Assembly (NCBI GenBank): GCA_017551645.1
Contig: JAFZLE010000303.1
Span: 1 to 7,418 of the forward strand
Reading direction: 5' to 3'
Source of the DNA: Clostridia bacterium
GTDB lineage: Bacteria; Bacillota; Clostridia; Christensenellales; Aristaeellaceae
DNA length: 7,418 nucleotides
In this document: positions 1 to 6,193 of the stretch, one piece after another
How positions within the stretch are numbered: the first letter of the stretch is position 1
Layout of the letters: every line of letters starts with the position of its first letter
Notes under the pieces: model-generated
Databases searched by the model: none
What the model was told of the DNA's origin: nothing
Seen by the model: only the letters and a program-made list of their open reading frames with translations
Made by a program: the position numbers and the translations under genes

Positions 1-1
1 G

Positions 2-112
2 GAAGGCCTTAAGGCGGCGGGCATCCGTCCCACCACCGTGCGCCTGTCCATAGGCACAGAGCATATCGACGACATCATCGAAGACCTGGAGCAGGGCCTC
101 GCCGCGATCTGA
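2..112 (+). CDS. C-terminal end of a Cys/Met-metabolism PLP enzyme, probably O-acetylhomoserine sulfhydrylase (partial)
   Basis: Only the last 36 codons are inside the window, ending at the TGA at 110-112. The visible tail contains [19 protein letters not shown], which is the characteristic C-terminal motif (VRLSVGxEHIDDIIxDLEQAL) of the Cys/Met-metabolism PLP-dependent family, which includes O-acetylhomoserine sulfhydrylase, cystathionine gamma-synthase and methionine gamma-lyase. The EHIDDII form is most typical of O-acetylhomoserine sulfhydrylase (MetY type), which makes homocysteine from sulfide and O-acetylhomoserine. The next gene is cysteine synthase, 10 nt downstream, which fits a sulfide-fixing role. 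The catalytic lysine region lies outside the window, so the exact enzyme cannot be decided here; the family assignment is firm, the substrate is inferred. Confidence 0.8.
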   Translation, partial: EGLKAAGIRPTTVRLSIGTEHIDDIIEDLEQGLAAI

Positions 113-117
113 GGAGG
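111..117 (+). promoter_or_regulatory. Ribosome-binding site of cysK
   Basis: GAGGAGG lies 5 nt before the ATG at 123 and overlaps the TGA stop of the preceding gene. This close match to anti-Shine-Dalgarno fixes the cysK start and ties its translation to the upstream gene. Confidence 0.85.
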
Positions 118-122
118 ATATT

Positions 123-1055
123 ATGGCAAAGATATATAATGGAGTAGACGAGCTTATCGGCTCAACTCCCCTTGTGAGGCTTAACAAGATAGAATCCAAA
201 TTCGGCCTGAACGCCCGGCTGCTTGTGAAACTGGAGTACTTTAATCCCGCCGGCTCCGTGAAGGACAGGGTCGCCAAGGCGATCATAGACGACGCGGAAC
301 AGAGCGGTCGTCTGGCTCCCGGCGGCACCATAATCGAGCCTACCAGCGGCAACACGGGCATAGGCCTGGCGGCGGTGGCGGCGGCGAGAGGCTACAAGCT
401 GATCGTGGTGATGCCGGAGACCATGTCAATAGAGCGCAGAAAGCTCATAAAGGCATACGGCGCCGAGCTGGTGCTGACCGAAGGCGCGCTGGGCATGAAG
501 GGCGCGGTAGCCAAGGCGGAAGAACTGAAAGCTGCGACTCCCGGCAGCATAATCGCGGGGCAGTTCGTAAATCCCGCCAATCCCAAGGCGCATCTTGCCA
601 CCACCGGCCCGGAGATCTGGAACGACACGGACGGCGAAGTGGACGTGTTCGTGGCGGGCGTCGGCACGGGCGGCACCGTGACGGGCGTGGGCGAGTACCT
701 TAAATCCCGCAAAAGCGGCGTAACGATAGTGGCGGTGGAACCCGCCGCGTCCCCGCTGCTCTCCACGGGCAGGGGCGGCGCCCACAAGATACAGGGCATA
801 GGCGCGGGCTTCGTGCCTGAAGTGCTCAACACGGGCATCTATGACGAGATAATCACCGTCACCAATGAGGACGCGTTCGATACGGGGCGCATGCTGGGCA
901 GGACCGAAGGCGTGCTGTGCGGCATCTCTTCCGGCGCGGCGCTGTGGGCGGCCATAGAGGTGGCAAAACGCCCCGAGAGCGCGGGCAAGACCATAGTGGC
1001 GCTGCTGCCGGATACCGGCGACAGGTATCTGTCCACCGCCCTGTTTGAGGAGTAA
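123..1055 (+). CDS. cysK: Cysteine synthase A (O-acetylserine sulfhydrylase)
   Basis: This cytoplasmic PLP enzyme makes L-cysteine from O-acetylserine and sulfide. At 310 residues it has the normal length for the CysK family (fold type II). The PLP-binding lysine is K47 in PAGSVKDR (42-49). The TSGNTG loop that binds the substrate carboxylate is at 74-79, the glycine-rich phosphate-binding loop GTGGT is at 181-185, and the GISSGA motif near residue 268 carries the serine that contacts the PLP ring nitrogen. The C-terminal [12 protein letters not shown] is also typical. The start is fixed by the GAGGAGG at 111-117. A one-base gap separates it from nifS, so cysteine made here is in the same operon as the enzyme that strips its sulfur. 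A cystathionine beta-synthase-like activity is possible, but the motifs and context favour CysK. Isoleucine codons are skewed to AUA (14 AUA, 9 AUC, no AUU). Confidence 0.96.
   Translation: MAKIYNGVDELIGSTPLVRLNKIESKFGLNARLLVKLEYFNPAGSVKDRVAKAIIDDAEQSGRLAPGGTIIEPTSGNTGIGLAAVAAARGYKLIVVMPETMSIERRKLIKAYGAELVLTEGALGMKGAVAKAEELKAATPGSIIAGQFVNPANPKAHLATTGPEIWNDTDGEVDVFVAGVGTGGTVTGVGEYLKSRKSGVTIVAVEPAASPLLSTGRGGAHKIQGIGAGFVPEVLNTGIYDEIITVTNEDAFDTGRMLGRTEGVLCGISSGAALWAAIEVAKRPESAGKTIVALLPDTGDRYLSTALFEE
1046..1052 (+). promoter_or_regulatory. Ribosome-binding site deciding the nifS start
   Basis: TGAGGAG, inside the last codons of cysK, stands 4 nt before the ATG at 1057. An in-frame TTG at 1045 would add four residues but overlaps this site and has no ribosome-binding site of its own. 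The ATG gives MELYLDCAATT, which matches the normal start of NifS/IscS proteins. Confidence 0.75.
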
Positions 1056-1056
1056 A

Positions 1057-2259
1057 ATGGAACTGTATCTTGACTGCGCGGCGACTACGAAAATGAGCCG
1101 CCGCGCGATCGACGCCATGCTGCCCTATATGGAGGAGGTCTACGGCAACCCGTCCAGCCTTTACTCCAAAGGCCAGGCGGCGAAGGAAGCGCTTGAGAAG
1201 GCCCGGGAACGGGTGGCTGCGTGCATCGGATCTACGGCGAGGGAAATATACTTCACTTCCGGCGGCAGCGAGGCGGACAACCAGGCGATCATCTCCGCCG
1301 CGGCAAACGGCGCGAAAAAAGACAAAAAGCACATAATCTCCACGGCGTTTGAACACCACGCGGTGCTGCACACCCTGAAAAAACTGGAAAAGCAGGGATA
1401 TGAGGTGACGTACCTGCCCGTGGGCGAAAATGGCATAGTAAGCGTTTCTGACGTGGAAAACGCGATAAGGAGCGACACCTGCCTGGTCACGGTGATGTAC
1501 GCCAACAATGAGATCGGCACGATCCAGCCCATACGCGAGATAGGCGGGGTCTGCCGGGCGAAGGGCGTCACGTTCCACACGGACGCGGTGCAGGCGGCAG
1601 GTCATATCCCCGTTGACGTAGTTAAAGACAATATCGACATGCTCTCCGTATCGGCGCACAAGTTCCACGGTCCCAAGGGCGTGGGCGCGCTGTACGTAAG
1701 GCAGGGCGTGATACTTAACAGCCTGATCGAAGGCGGCGCGCAGGAAAGAGGCAAGCGCGCGGGCACCGAAAACGTGGCGGGCATAATGGGCATGACCGCG
1801 GCGCTGGAAGACGCTGTAAGCGAAATGGATGCCGCGGGGAAGGCGATCGCCTCAAGCCGCGACAGGCTCATCGCGGGCTTAAGGAGCATTCCCTATTCCA
1901 GCCTGAACGGAGACGAGCATAAGCGCCTGCCCGGCAACGTTTCCTTCTGTTTCGAGGGCATAGAGGGCGAGAGCCTGCTTTTAATGCTGGACGACCTGGG
2001 AATTTCAGCCTCCAGCGGTTCGGCGTGCACCAGCGGGAGCCTGGACCCCAGCCACGTACTGCTGGCGATCGGCAGGGTGCACGAGGTCGCCCACGGGTCG
2101 CTCAGGCTCACCACGGACAGGCCGCTGTCCGACGGGGAGATCGCTTACACCGTAAACAGCGTAAAGGGCGTGGTGGAACGCCTGCGCGCCATGTCGCCCC
2201 TGTGGCACGACCTGGAAAACGGCAAACGCGCGCACATTTTCAAGGAGTTCGAAAAGTAA
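1057..2259 (+). CDS. nifS: Cysteine desulfurase, NifS/IscS type (class V aminotransferase fold)
   Basis: This PLP enzyme removes sulfur from L-cysteine, giving alanine and a protein-bound persulfide that is passed to the scaffold protein encoded next. The protein has 400 residues, normal for the group. LDCAATT is at 5-11, TSGGSEADN at 67-75, and the PLP-stacking histidine is H100 in FEHHAV. YANNEIGT is at 148-155, HTDAVQAAG at 174-182, the Schiff-base lysine is K202 in SAHKFHGPKG, and RAGTENV is at 234-240. The catalytic cysteine is C324 in SSGSACTSG, inside the long loop of group I desulfurases (NifS/IscS rather than SufS). The chosen start is the ATG at 1057. A single base separates its stop from the scaffold gene, and this pairing is the hallmark of Fe-S cluster assembly. 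The sulfur may also serve tRNA thiolation. No key residue is missing. NifS and IscS cannot be told apart by sequence alone; no nitrogenase genes are visible. Confidence 0.95.
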   Translation: MELYLDCAATTKMSRRAIDAMLPYMEEVYGNPSSLYSKGQAAKEALEKARERVAACIGSTAREIYFTSGGSEADNQAIISAAANGAKKDKKHIISTAFEHHAVLHTLKKLEKQGYEVTYLPVGENGIVSVSDVENAIRSDTCLVTVMYANNEIGTIQPIREIGGVCRAKGVTFHTDAVQAAGHIPVDVVKDNIDMLSVSAHKFHGPKGVGALYVRQGVILNSLIEGGAQERGKRAGTENVAGIMGMTAALEDAVSEMDAAGKAIASSRDRLIAGLRSIPYSSLNGDEHKRLPGNVSFCFEGIEGESLLLMLDDLGISASSGSACTSGSLDPSHVLLAIGRVHEVAHGSLRLTTDRPLSDGEIAYTVNSVKGVVERLRAMSPLWHDLENGKRAHIFKEFEK

Positions 2260-2260
2260 T

Positions 2261-2692
2261 ATGGCACTGTATTCCGAAAAGGTAATGGATCATTTCCGCA
2301 ATCCCCGCAACGTGGGGCAGATAGAAAACGCGGACGGGGTGGGCGAAGTCGGCAACCCCGTGTGCGGCGACATAATGAAGATATACCTGAAGATCGACGG
2401 CGGCGTCATAACCGACGTGAAGTTCGAGACCTTCGGCTGCGGCAGCGCCATCGCGTCCTCGTCCATGGCAACGGAGCTTATAAAGGGCAAGCCCCTTTCC
2501 GAGGCGCTCACCCTTACCAACAAGGCGGTCACCGAGGCGTTGGACGGGCTGCCCGCCCACAAGCTGCACTGCTCGGTGCTGGCGGAAGAGGCTATCAAGG
2601 CCGCGGTAAAGGACTATTACGAAAAAAACGGTATCGCCTACGACCCCAAGGACTTCCCGGCGTCCTGCGATACCTGCGAGCACTGCCACTGA
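2261..2692 (+). CDS. iscU: Fe-S cluster assembly scaffold, NifU N-terminal domain / IscU type, with Cys-rich tail
   Basis: This is the scaffold on which Fe-S clusters are built from iron and the sulfur delivered by NifS. The protein has 143 residues and is a single IscU/NifU_N domain without the 2Fe-2S and Nfu domains of full NifU. The three cluster cysteines are C35 (GNPVCGD), C60 (FGCGSAIASSS) and C104 (LHCSVLAEEA). The helper residues D37 and H103 are present. The segment that in E. coli IscU is LPPVK, recognised by the chaperone HscA, reads LPAHK (97-101), and no hscA or hscB is nearby. The last residues, CDTCEHCH, add three cysteines (C136, C139, C142) and two histidines not found in E. 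coli IscU. The start follows the nifS stop by one base; an AAGGAG at 2242-2247 lies 13 nt upstream, so translational coupling probably helps. Confidence 0.94.
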   Translation: MALYSEKVMDHFRNPRNVGQIENADGVGEVGNPVCGDIMKIYLKIDGGVITDVKFETFGCGSAIASSSMATELIKGKPLSEALTLTNKAVTEALDGLPAHKLHCSVLAEEAIKAAVKDYYEKNGIAYDPKDFPASCDTCEHCH

Positions 2693-2704
2693 GGGTGAAC
2701 GCTT

Positions 2705-3109
2705 ATGATGGTATCGACGAAAGGCAGGTACGCACTGAGGGTGATGGTGGACCTGGCTGAAAACATGTCCCGGGGCTATGTGGCGATGAGGGAGATCGCC
2801 GCACGACAGGAGATCAGCCTTAAATATCTGGAAAAGATACTGCCGGACCTGGTGGAGGCGGGCTTTGTGGAAGGCCTGCACGGCCGCAACGGCGGCTACC
2901 GCCTGACCCGGCAGCCGGAAAACTACACTGTGGGGGAGATACTGCGCGCGGCGGAAGGCGACCTGGCGCCTGTGGTGTGCCTGTGCGAGGACGAGCCGTG
3001 CTGCGACCGCGCCGGTGACTGCCGCACCCGCCCCCTGTGGGAGGGCCTGAACAATCAGATCAGCGGTTATCTGGACGGCATAAACCTTAAAACGCTGATG
3101 AAACAGTAA
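2705..3109 (+). CDS. Rrf2-family transcriptional regulator, IscR/CymR-like
   Basis: This is a DNA-binding regulator of 134 residues, normal for Rrf2 proteins. The N-terminal STKGRYALRVMVDLA (4-18) and the winged helix-turn-helix with EIAARQEISLKYLEKIL (30-46) and GLHGRNGGYRL (57-67) are family signatures. Cysteines are at 92, 94, 99, 100 and 106. C94, C100 and C106 have exactly the CX5CX5C spacing of the [2Fe-2S] ligands of E. coli IscR, but the position of the fourth ligand, IscR His107, appears to be R109. It may sense Fe-S clusters, cysteine status or oxidation. It lies last in the cysteine/Fe-S operon, 12 nt after iscU, so autoregulation is expected, with the operator outside the window. 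The GAGGGTG at 2691-2697 suits the ATG at 2705 (7 nt) or at 2708 (10 nt); the difference is one Met. The protein ends in Gln, so it lacks the C-terminal Ile that serine acetyltransferase uses to bind CysK. Confidence 0.9.
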   Translation: MMVSTKGRYALRVMVDLAENMSRGYVAMREIAARQEISLKYLEKILPDLVEAGFVEGLHGRNGGYRLTRQPENYTVGEILRAAEGDLAPVVCLCEDEPCCDRAGDCRTRPLWEGLNNQISGYLDGINLKTLMKQ

Positions 3110-3117
3110 ACGCATAA

Positions 3118-3150
3118 CAAAACGGAGAGGGTGTTGCCCTCTCCGTTTTG
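3118..3150. terminator. Bidirectional intrinsic terminator between convergent operons
   Basis: The stretch forms a perfect 14-bp inverted repeat (3118-3131 with 3137-3150) around a 5-nt loop, TGTTG. The core GGAGAGGG/CCCTCTCC is GC-rich. The stem is flanked by AAAA on the left and TTTT on the right, so a U-tract follows the GC core in transcripts from either strand. It lies 8 nt after the regulator gene's stop on the plus strand and 10 nt after the stop of the solute-binding protein on the minus strand, and it fills most of the 51-nt intergenic region. Confidence 0.92.
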
Positions 3151-3160
3151 CTGTGTTCGC

Positions 3161-3967
3161 TTACTCGGCTTCGGGGGCGACGGTCAGGTCGCTGCCGAAG
3201 AAATACTTCTTGGAAAGCTCGCTGATGACGCCCTCGGCGTTGAGCTCCTCCAGGGCGGCGCTCACCGCTTCCACGAAGCTTGAGCTGTCCTCGCCCTTGG
3301 GCATCACCGCGCACACGCTGGTGGCAGAATTGTACTTAGCGGCGATCTTTATGGGCGCGTCGGGGCGGGCGGTCATGTAGTCTATAAAGGAGACTTCCGC
3401 GTTGGCGGTGGCGTCAACGCGCTTGGTGATGAGCAGCTCGATGGTCATGTCGAAGTCGTCCACACCGTAGGTTGTGGCGCCGTAGCTCTCGGTGAGTTCC
3501 GCGTAGGTGGAGGACAGGGTGTTGGCAGTCTTCATGCCTTCCAGGTCCTCGAAGGAAGTGATCCTGTCGTCATCGGCGCGCACGATGAGCACCGCGTAGT
3601 TGTAGGCGTAGGGAGTGGAGAAGGAGAACTTCTCGGCCCTTTCATCGGTATAGTCCACGCCGTTGAACACTATGTCATAGCGGCCCGCGTCGACTCCGGC
3701 GAAAATACTGTCCCAGGGACATTCCTCGAACACGGCCTCAACGCCCAGTTTCTCGGCCACGGCTTTGGCGACTTCCACGTCGAAGCCCACCAGCTCGTCA
3801 TCCTCGTTGTGGTAGGTCCAGGGCTGCCATACGCCTTCCATGGCCACCACCATCTTTCCGCTTTCCCTGATACGGGCAAGCATGTCCTTATCCTCCGCGT
3901 GGGAGGGAATAAGCATCAGTCCCAGCGCCAGAACCAGCGCCAGCGAGAGCGCGAAAAACCGCTTCAT
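3161..3967 (-). CDS. Amino-acid ABC transporter solute-binding protein, family 3
   Basis: This is an exported binding protein of 268 residues, normal for family 3 (GlnH/HisJ/TcyA-like) proteins that hand polar amino acids to an ABC importer. Residues 1-24 form a Sec signal peptide (KR, a hydrophobic stretch at about 4-20, then SHA before ED), with no lipobox cysteine. Family signatures include LVGFDVEVAKAVAEKLG (59-75), WDSIFAGVDAGRYDIV (85-100) and YTDERAEKFSFSTPY (106-120), where R110 is the expected binder of the ligand carboxylate. At 185-197 it reads DATANAEVSFIDY; the aspartate that usually binds the ligand amino group is replaced by A190, with E191 next to it. The TANTLSSTYAEL region and the overall layout resemble cystine-binding TcyA-type proteins, but the ligand cannot be fixed from sequence. 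It is the last gene of the operon, 39 nt after an ABC ATPase, with no permease gene nearby. A strong AGGAGG precedes the start. Confidence 0.9.
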   Translation of the reverse strand: MKRFFALSLALVLALGLMLIPSHAEDKDMLARIRESGKMVVAMEGVWQPWTYHNEDDELVGFDVEVAKAVAEKLGVEAVFEECPWDSIFAGVDAGRYDIVFNGVDYTDERAEKFSFSTPYAYNYAVLIVRADDDRITSFEDLEGMKTANTLSSTYAELTESYGATTYGVDDFDMTIELLITKRVDATANAEVSFIDYMTARPDAPIKIAAKYNSATSVCAVMPKGEDSSSFVEAVSAALEELNAEGVISELSKKYFFGSDLTVAPEAE

Positions 3968-3975
3968 AACACGTT

Positions 3976-3981
3976 CCTCCT
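3976..3981 (-). promoter_or_regulatory. Strong ribosome-binding site of the solute-binding protein
   Basis: On the minus strand AGGAGG lies 8 nt before the ATG at 3967. It is the strongest ribosome-binding site in this operon, in line with binding proteins being needed in excess over their ATPase. No convincing promoter was seen in the 39-nt gap it occupies. Confidence 0.8.
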
Positions 3982-4006
3982 GTTTTGTTATATCGCGAAG
4001 CGAACC

Positions 4007-4804
4007 TTACCGTTCGCCTAACGTCTTTATAAACGCCTGCGCCCTTGGAGACTTGGGAGAGTCGAAAAACTCCTTTGAGGCGCCTTCCTCGGCTATGACA
4101 CCTTCGTCCATGAATATTACCCGGTCGGCCACGTTGCGGGCGAAGTTCATTTCGTGGGTGACCACCAGCATGGTCATGCCCTCCTGGGCAAGGTCCTGCA
4201 TAACGGCAAGCACTTCGCCTATCAGCTCCGGGTCCAGGGCGCTGGTGGGCTCGTCAAAATAGATTATCTCCGGCTTGTATACCAGGCTGCGGGCGATGGC
4301 CACCCTCTGCTGCTGTCCGCCGGACAGCTGCGTGGGATAATAGTCGCAGCGGTCGCCCAGCCCAACTTTTTCAAGCGCTTCACGGCCCAGTCTGACCGCG
4401 TCCGTCTTGTTTACGCCCCGGGCGGCGACCAGCCCTTCGATGACGTTGCCCAGCGCGGTGCGGTTAAAGAACAGGTTATAGCTCTGGAACACGAAGCCCG
4501 TCTTTTTCCTGAGGCGGTTTATGTCTCGGCGGCGGATGCGGCTCAGGTCAAAATCCTCCCCGTCGAAGGTGAGCGTACCCGCGTCGGCCTTTTCAAGGAA
4601 GTTCAGACACCGTAAAAGCGTAGTCTTTCCGGAACCGGATGGGCCTATTATAGCCACCACTTCGCTTTTGTCAACACTCAAACTTATGCCTTTGATAACT
4701 TCTGTGGCAGAAATCAGCGCAGCCTGCTTTTTGAACAGCCGGTCACGCCAGGTGACTTCCGGGCGGAAACTCTTATACAGGTCTTTGACAGAGATTATAG
4801 GCAT
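4007..4804 (-). CDS. Polar amino-acid ABC transporter ATP-binding protein (GlnQ/HisP-like)
   Basis: This is a cytoplasmic ATPase subunit of 265 residues, slightly longer than the usual 240-250. Walker A is GPSGSGKT (54-61), the Q-loop glutamine is Q107, the ABC signature is LSGGQQQR (160-167), Walker B is IIYFDE (180-185) followed by PTSALD, and the switch histidine is H217 in [19 protein letters not shown] and [13 protein letters not shown] are typical of the GlnQ/HisP/TcyC group, so import of a polar amino acid is expected. Between the N-terminal KSF (11-13) and EVIKGISL (35-42) there are about 20 extra residues compared with GlnQ or HisP, including WRDRLFKK. The gene starts 9 nt after the MATE stop, with an AAGAGG at 4810-4815 that overlaps that stop, so the two are co-translated. 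The solute-binding protein follows, but the permease expected in such an operon is absent. Confidence 0.93.
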   Translation of the reverse strand: MPIISVKDLYKSFRPEVTWRDRLFKKQAALISATEVIKGISLSVDKSEVVAIIGPSGSGKTTLLRCLNFLEKADAGTLTFDGEDFDLSRIRRRDINRLRKKTGFVFQSYNLFFNRTALGNVIEGLVAARGVNKTDAVRLGREALEKVGLGDRCDYYPTQLSGGQQQRVAIARSLVYKPEIIYFDEPTSALDPELIGEVLAVMQDLAQEGMTMLVVTHEMNFARNVADRVIFMDEGVIAEEGASKEFFDSPKSPRAQAFIKTLGER

Positions 4805-4813
4805 ACAGACCTC

Positions 4814-6193
4814 TTACAGCTTTATGTCCAGGTATTTGCCCGCCCTGACGCGGCGGTACATGAGTATGGTGCGCACGTAGGCGTCTATCACGAAGGCGAT
4901 CCAGGGGCCGGTGTAGGCGAAGTAGAACCGGGGGAACGCCTTGTTGAGGGGGTAGCACAGCAGCCAGGTGAGCAGGGGACGCAGTATAGTGACCGATATC
5001 AGCGAGCACAGCGCCACGAACTTGACGTCGCCCGCGCCCCTCAGGCAGCCGGAGTAGATCACGCGCCCGTTCTGGGGGATGATGCCCGTGAGGACCACTA
5101 TGAACGCCATGGACGCGCCTGTGATGACCACATCCTTGTCAGTAAACAGCCGCGCCAGGTCTTTCCTGAGGAAGAAGAACAGCGCAATCAGCACGCAGGA
5201 AATGATGAGACCCATCTGGGAGCAGATGCGCGCGTAGCCCCGGGCCCTGTCCTTGCGCTTTTCCCCCAGGGACACGCCCGTCAGTGTCGCTCCAGCGGTA
5301 GCCACGCCATCCCCCAAACAGAAGCTTAAGGAAGTGACCTGGCCCACTATGGTGTTGGAGGTGAGCGCGTCGGCGTTTATGCCTGCGATCAGGCGGTTGT
5401 TCATGAAGAACCCGATCCTGAGCGCCGCGCTTTCGGCGATGGATGATGAACCCACTTTCAGCAGGCCGACTATGGTGCGCTTATCAAAGCCCCTGAAGCG
5501 GGGACGCAGCTTAAGGTAGCCGCTTTTGCGGGTTATGACGTACAGGGAGATCATGCACGCCACCATGCTGCCTATGTCCGTAGCCAGCGCCGCGCCTTTG
5601 ACTTTGAGTGCGGGAAAACCGAAGTGGCCGCCGATAAGGCAGTAGTTCATTATCACGTTGACTATGTTGGCGCTCATGTTGGTGACCATGGTTACCCGGG
5701 TGTTGCCGGTGGCTCTCAGAGCGGCGCACATGCACAGGTTCCAGCAGTTAAAGGGCAGCCCCAGCGCCACCACCCGCAGATAGTCTACCGCCATGGCAGT
5801 GGTGTCCTGGTCGCCGCCCGCCAGACGGATTATGGGCTTAGCCAGGAAAAAGCCGGTGAGGGCGATGAATATGCCCATGCAGGTGATCAGCAGCATGGAC
5901 AGGCTCAGAGCGTCGTTGGCGCCCTGCCTGTCGTCCTCGCCCCGCCGGCGGCTGACCAGCGCGGTGGTGCCCACGCACAGCGCCTGCGCCAGTATCAAAA
6001 GTATCATGCGGGGCTGGGAAGTCAGGTTCACGGAGGCGATGGCGTACTCGTGCACCTGCTTGACCATTATGGTGTCCACGGTGCCGATTATGGACAAAAG
6101 CGCGCCTTCCAGCGCAGCGGGCCACGCTATAGCAAGCGCGTCCCGGCGCATCAAGCCATCCGTATAGACTGTGTTGTTTGCTGCGGCCTGCAT
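4814..6193 (-). CDS. MATE family efflux transporter
   Basis: This is an integral membrane antiporter of 459 residues, the usual length for the twelve-helix MATE family, with two MatE repeats (roughly 20-185 and 245-410). The first helix contains P25 and GTVDTIMV, in which D40 matches the conserved Asp of NorM-type proteins. The motif running from LRATGNTR (159-166) to VKGAALAT (198-205) is typical of the end of the first repeat, and E254 in SSSIAESAALR matches the helix 7 glutamate. CLRGAGDVKF near residue 397 repeats the LRATG motif in the second half. MATE proteins export drugs, cationic dyes or metabolites using Na+ or H+ gradients; the substrate here is unknown. The start ATG overlaps the stop of the riboflavin S-component gene by one base (TAATG), and no clear ribosome-binding site is visible, so translation is probably coupled. 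Position next to riboflavin genes raises flavin export as a possibility. Confidence 0.93.
   Translation of the reverse strand: MQAAANNTVYTDGLMRRDALAIAWPAALEGALLSIIGTVDTIMVKQVHEYAIASVNLTSQPRMILLILAQALCVGTTALVSRRRGEDDRQGANDALSLSMLLITCMGIFIALTGFFLAKPIIRLAGGDQDTTAMAVDYLRVVALGLPFNCWNLCMCAALRATGNTRVTMVTNMSANIVNVIMNYCLIGGHFGFPALKVKGAALATDIGSMVACMISLYVITRKSGYLKLRPRFRGFDKRTIVGLLKVGSSSIAESAALRIGFFMNNRLIAGINADALTSNTIVGQVTSLSFCLGDGVATAGATLTGVSLGEKRKDRARGYARICSQMGLIISCVLIALFFFLRKDLARLFTDKDVVITGASMAFIVVLTGIIPQNGRVIYSGCLRGAGDVKFVALCSLISVTILRPLLTWLLCYPLNKAFPRFYFAYTGPWIAFVIDAYVRTILMYRRVRAGKYLDIKL

Noticed and set aside
1045..1056. TTG start for nifS, four codons upstream of the ATG
   Set aside because: It overlaps the ribosome-binding site at 1046-1052, and NifS proteins normally begin just before the LDxAATT motif, as with the ATG at 1057.
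1075..1077. Cys at residue 7 of NifS (LDCAATT instead of LDNAATT) as a possible extra active-site thiol
   Set aside because: This position varies in the family (Asn in many, Tyr in E. coli IscS, LDYSATT), so the change alone is not evidence of a new function.
426..1668. Open frames of 230 and 269 codons on the minus strand within cysK and nifS
   Set aside because: They are antisense shadows of cysK and nifS, rich in Arg and His, with no domain.
2240..3115. Long open frame of 291 codons on the minus strand across iscU and the regulator gene
   Set aside because: It lies antisense to two genes with clear family signatures, has an Ala/Val/His/Arg-rich composition typical of reverse frames in GC-rich DNA, and shows no recognisable motif.
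3993..4003. Small hairpin TCGC-GAA-GCGA between the ATPase and solute-binding protein genes
   Set aside because: Only four base pairs with no U-tract; too weak to call a terminator or processing site.
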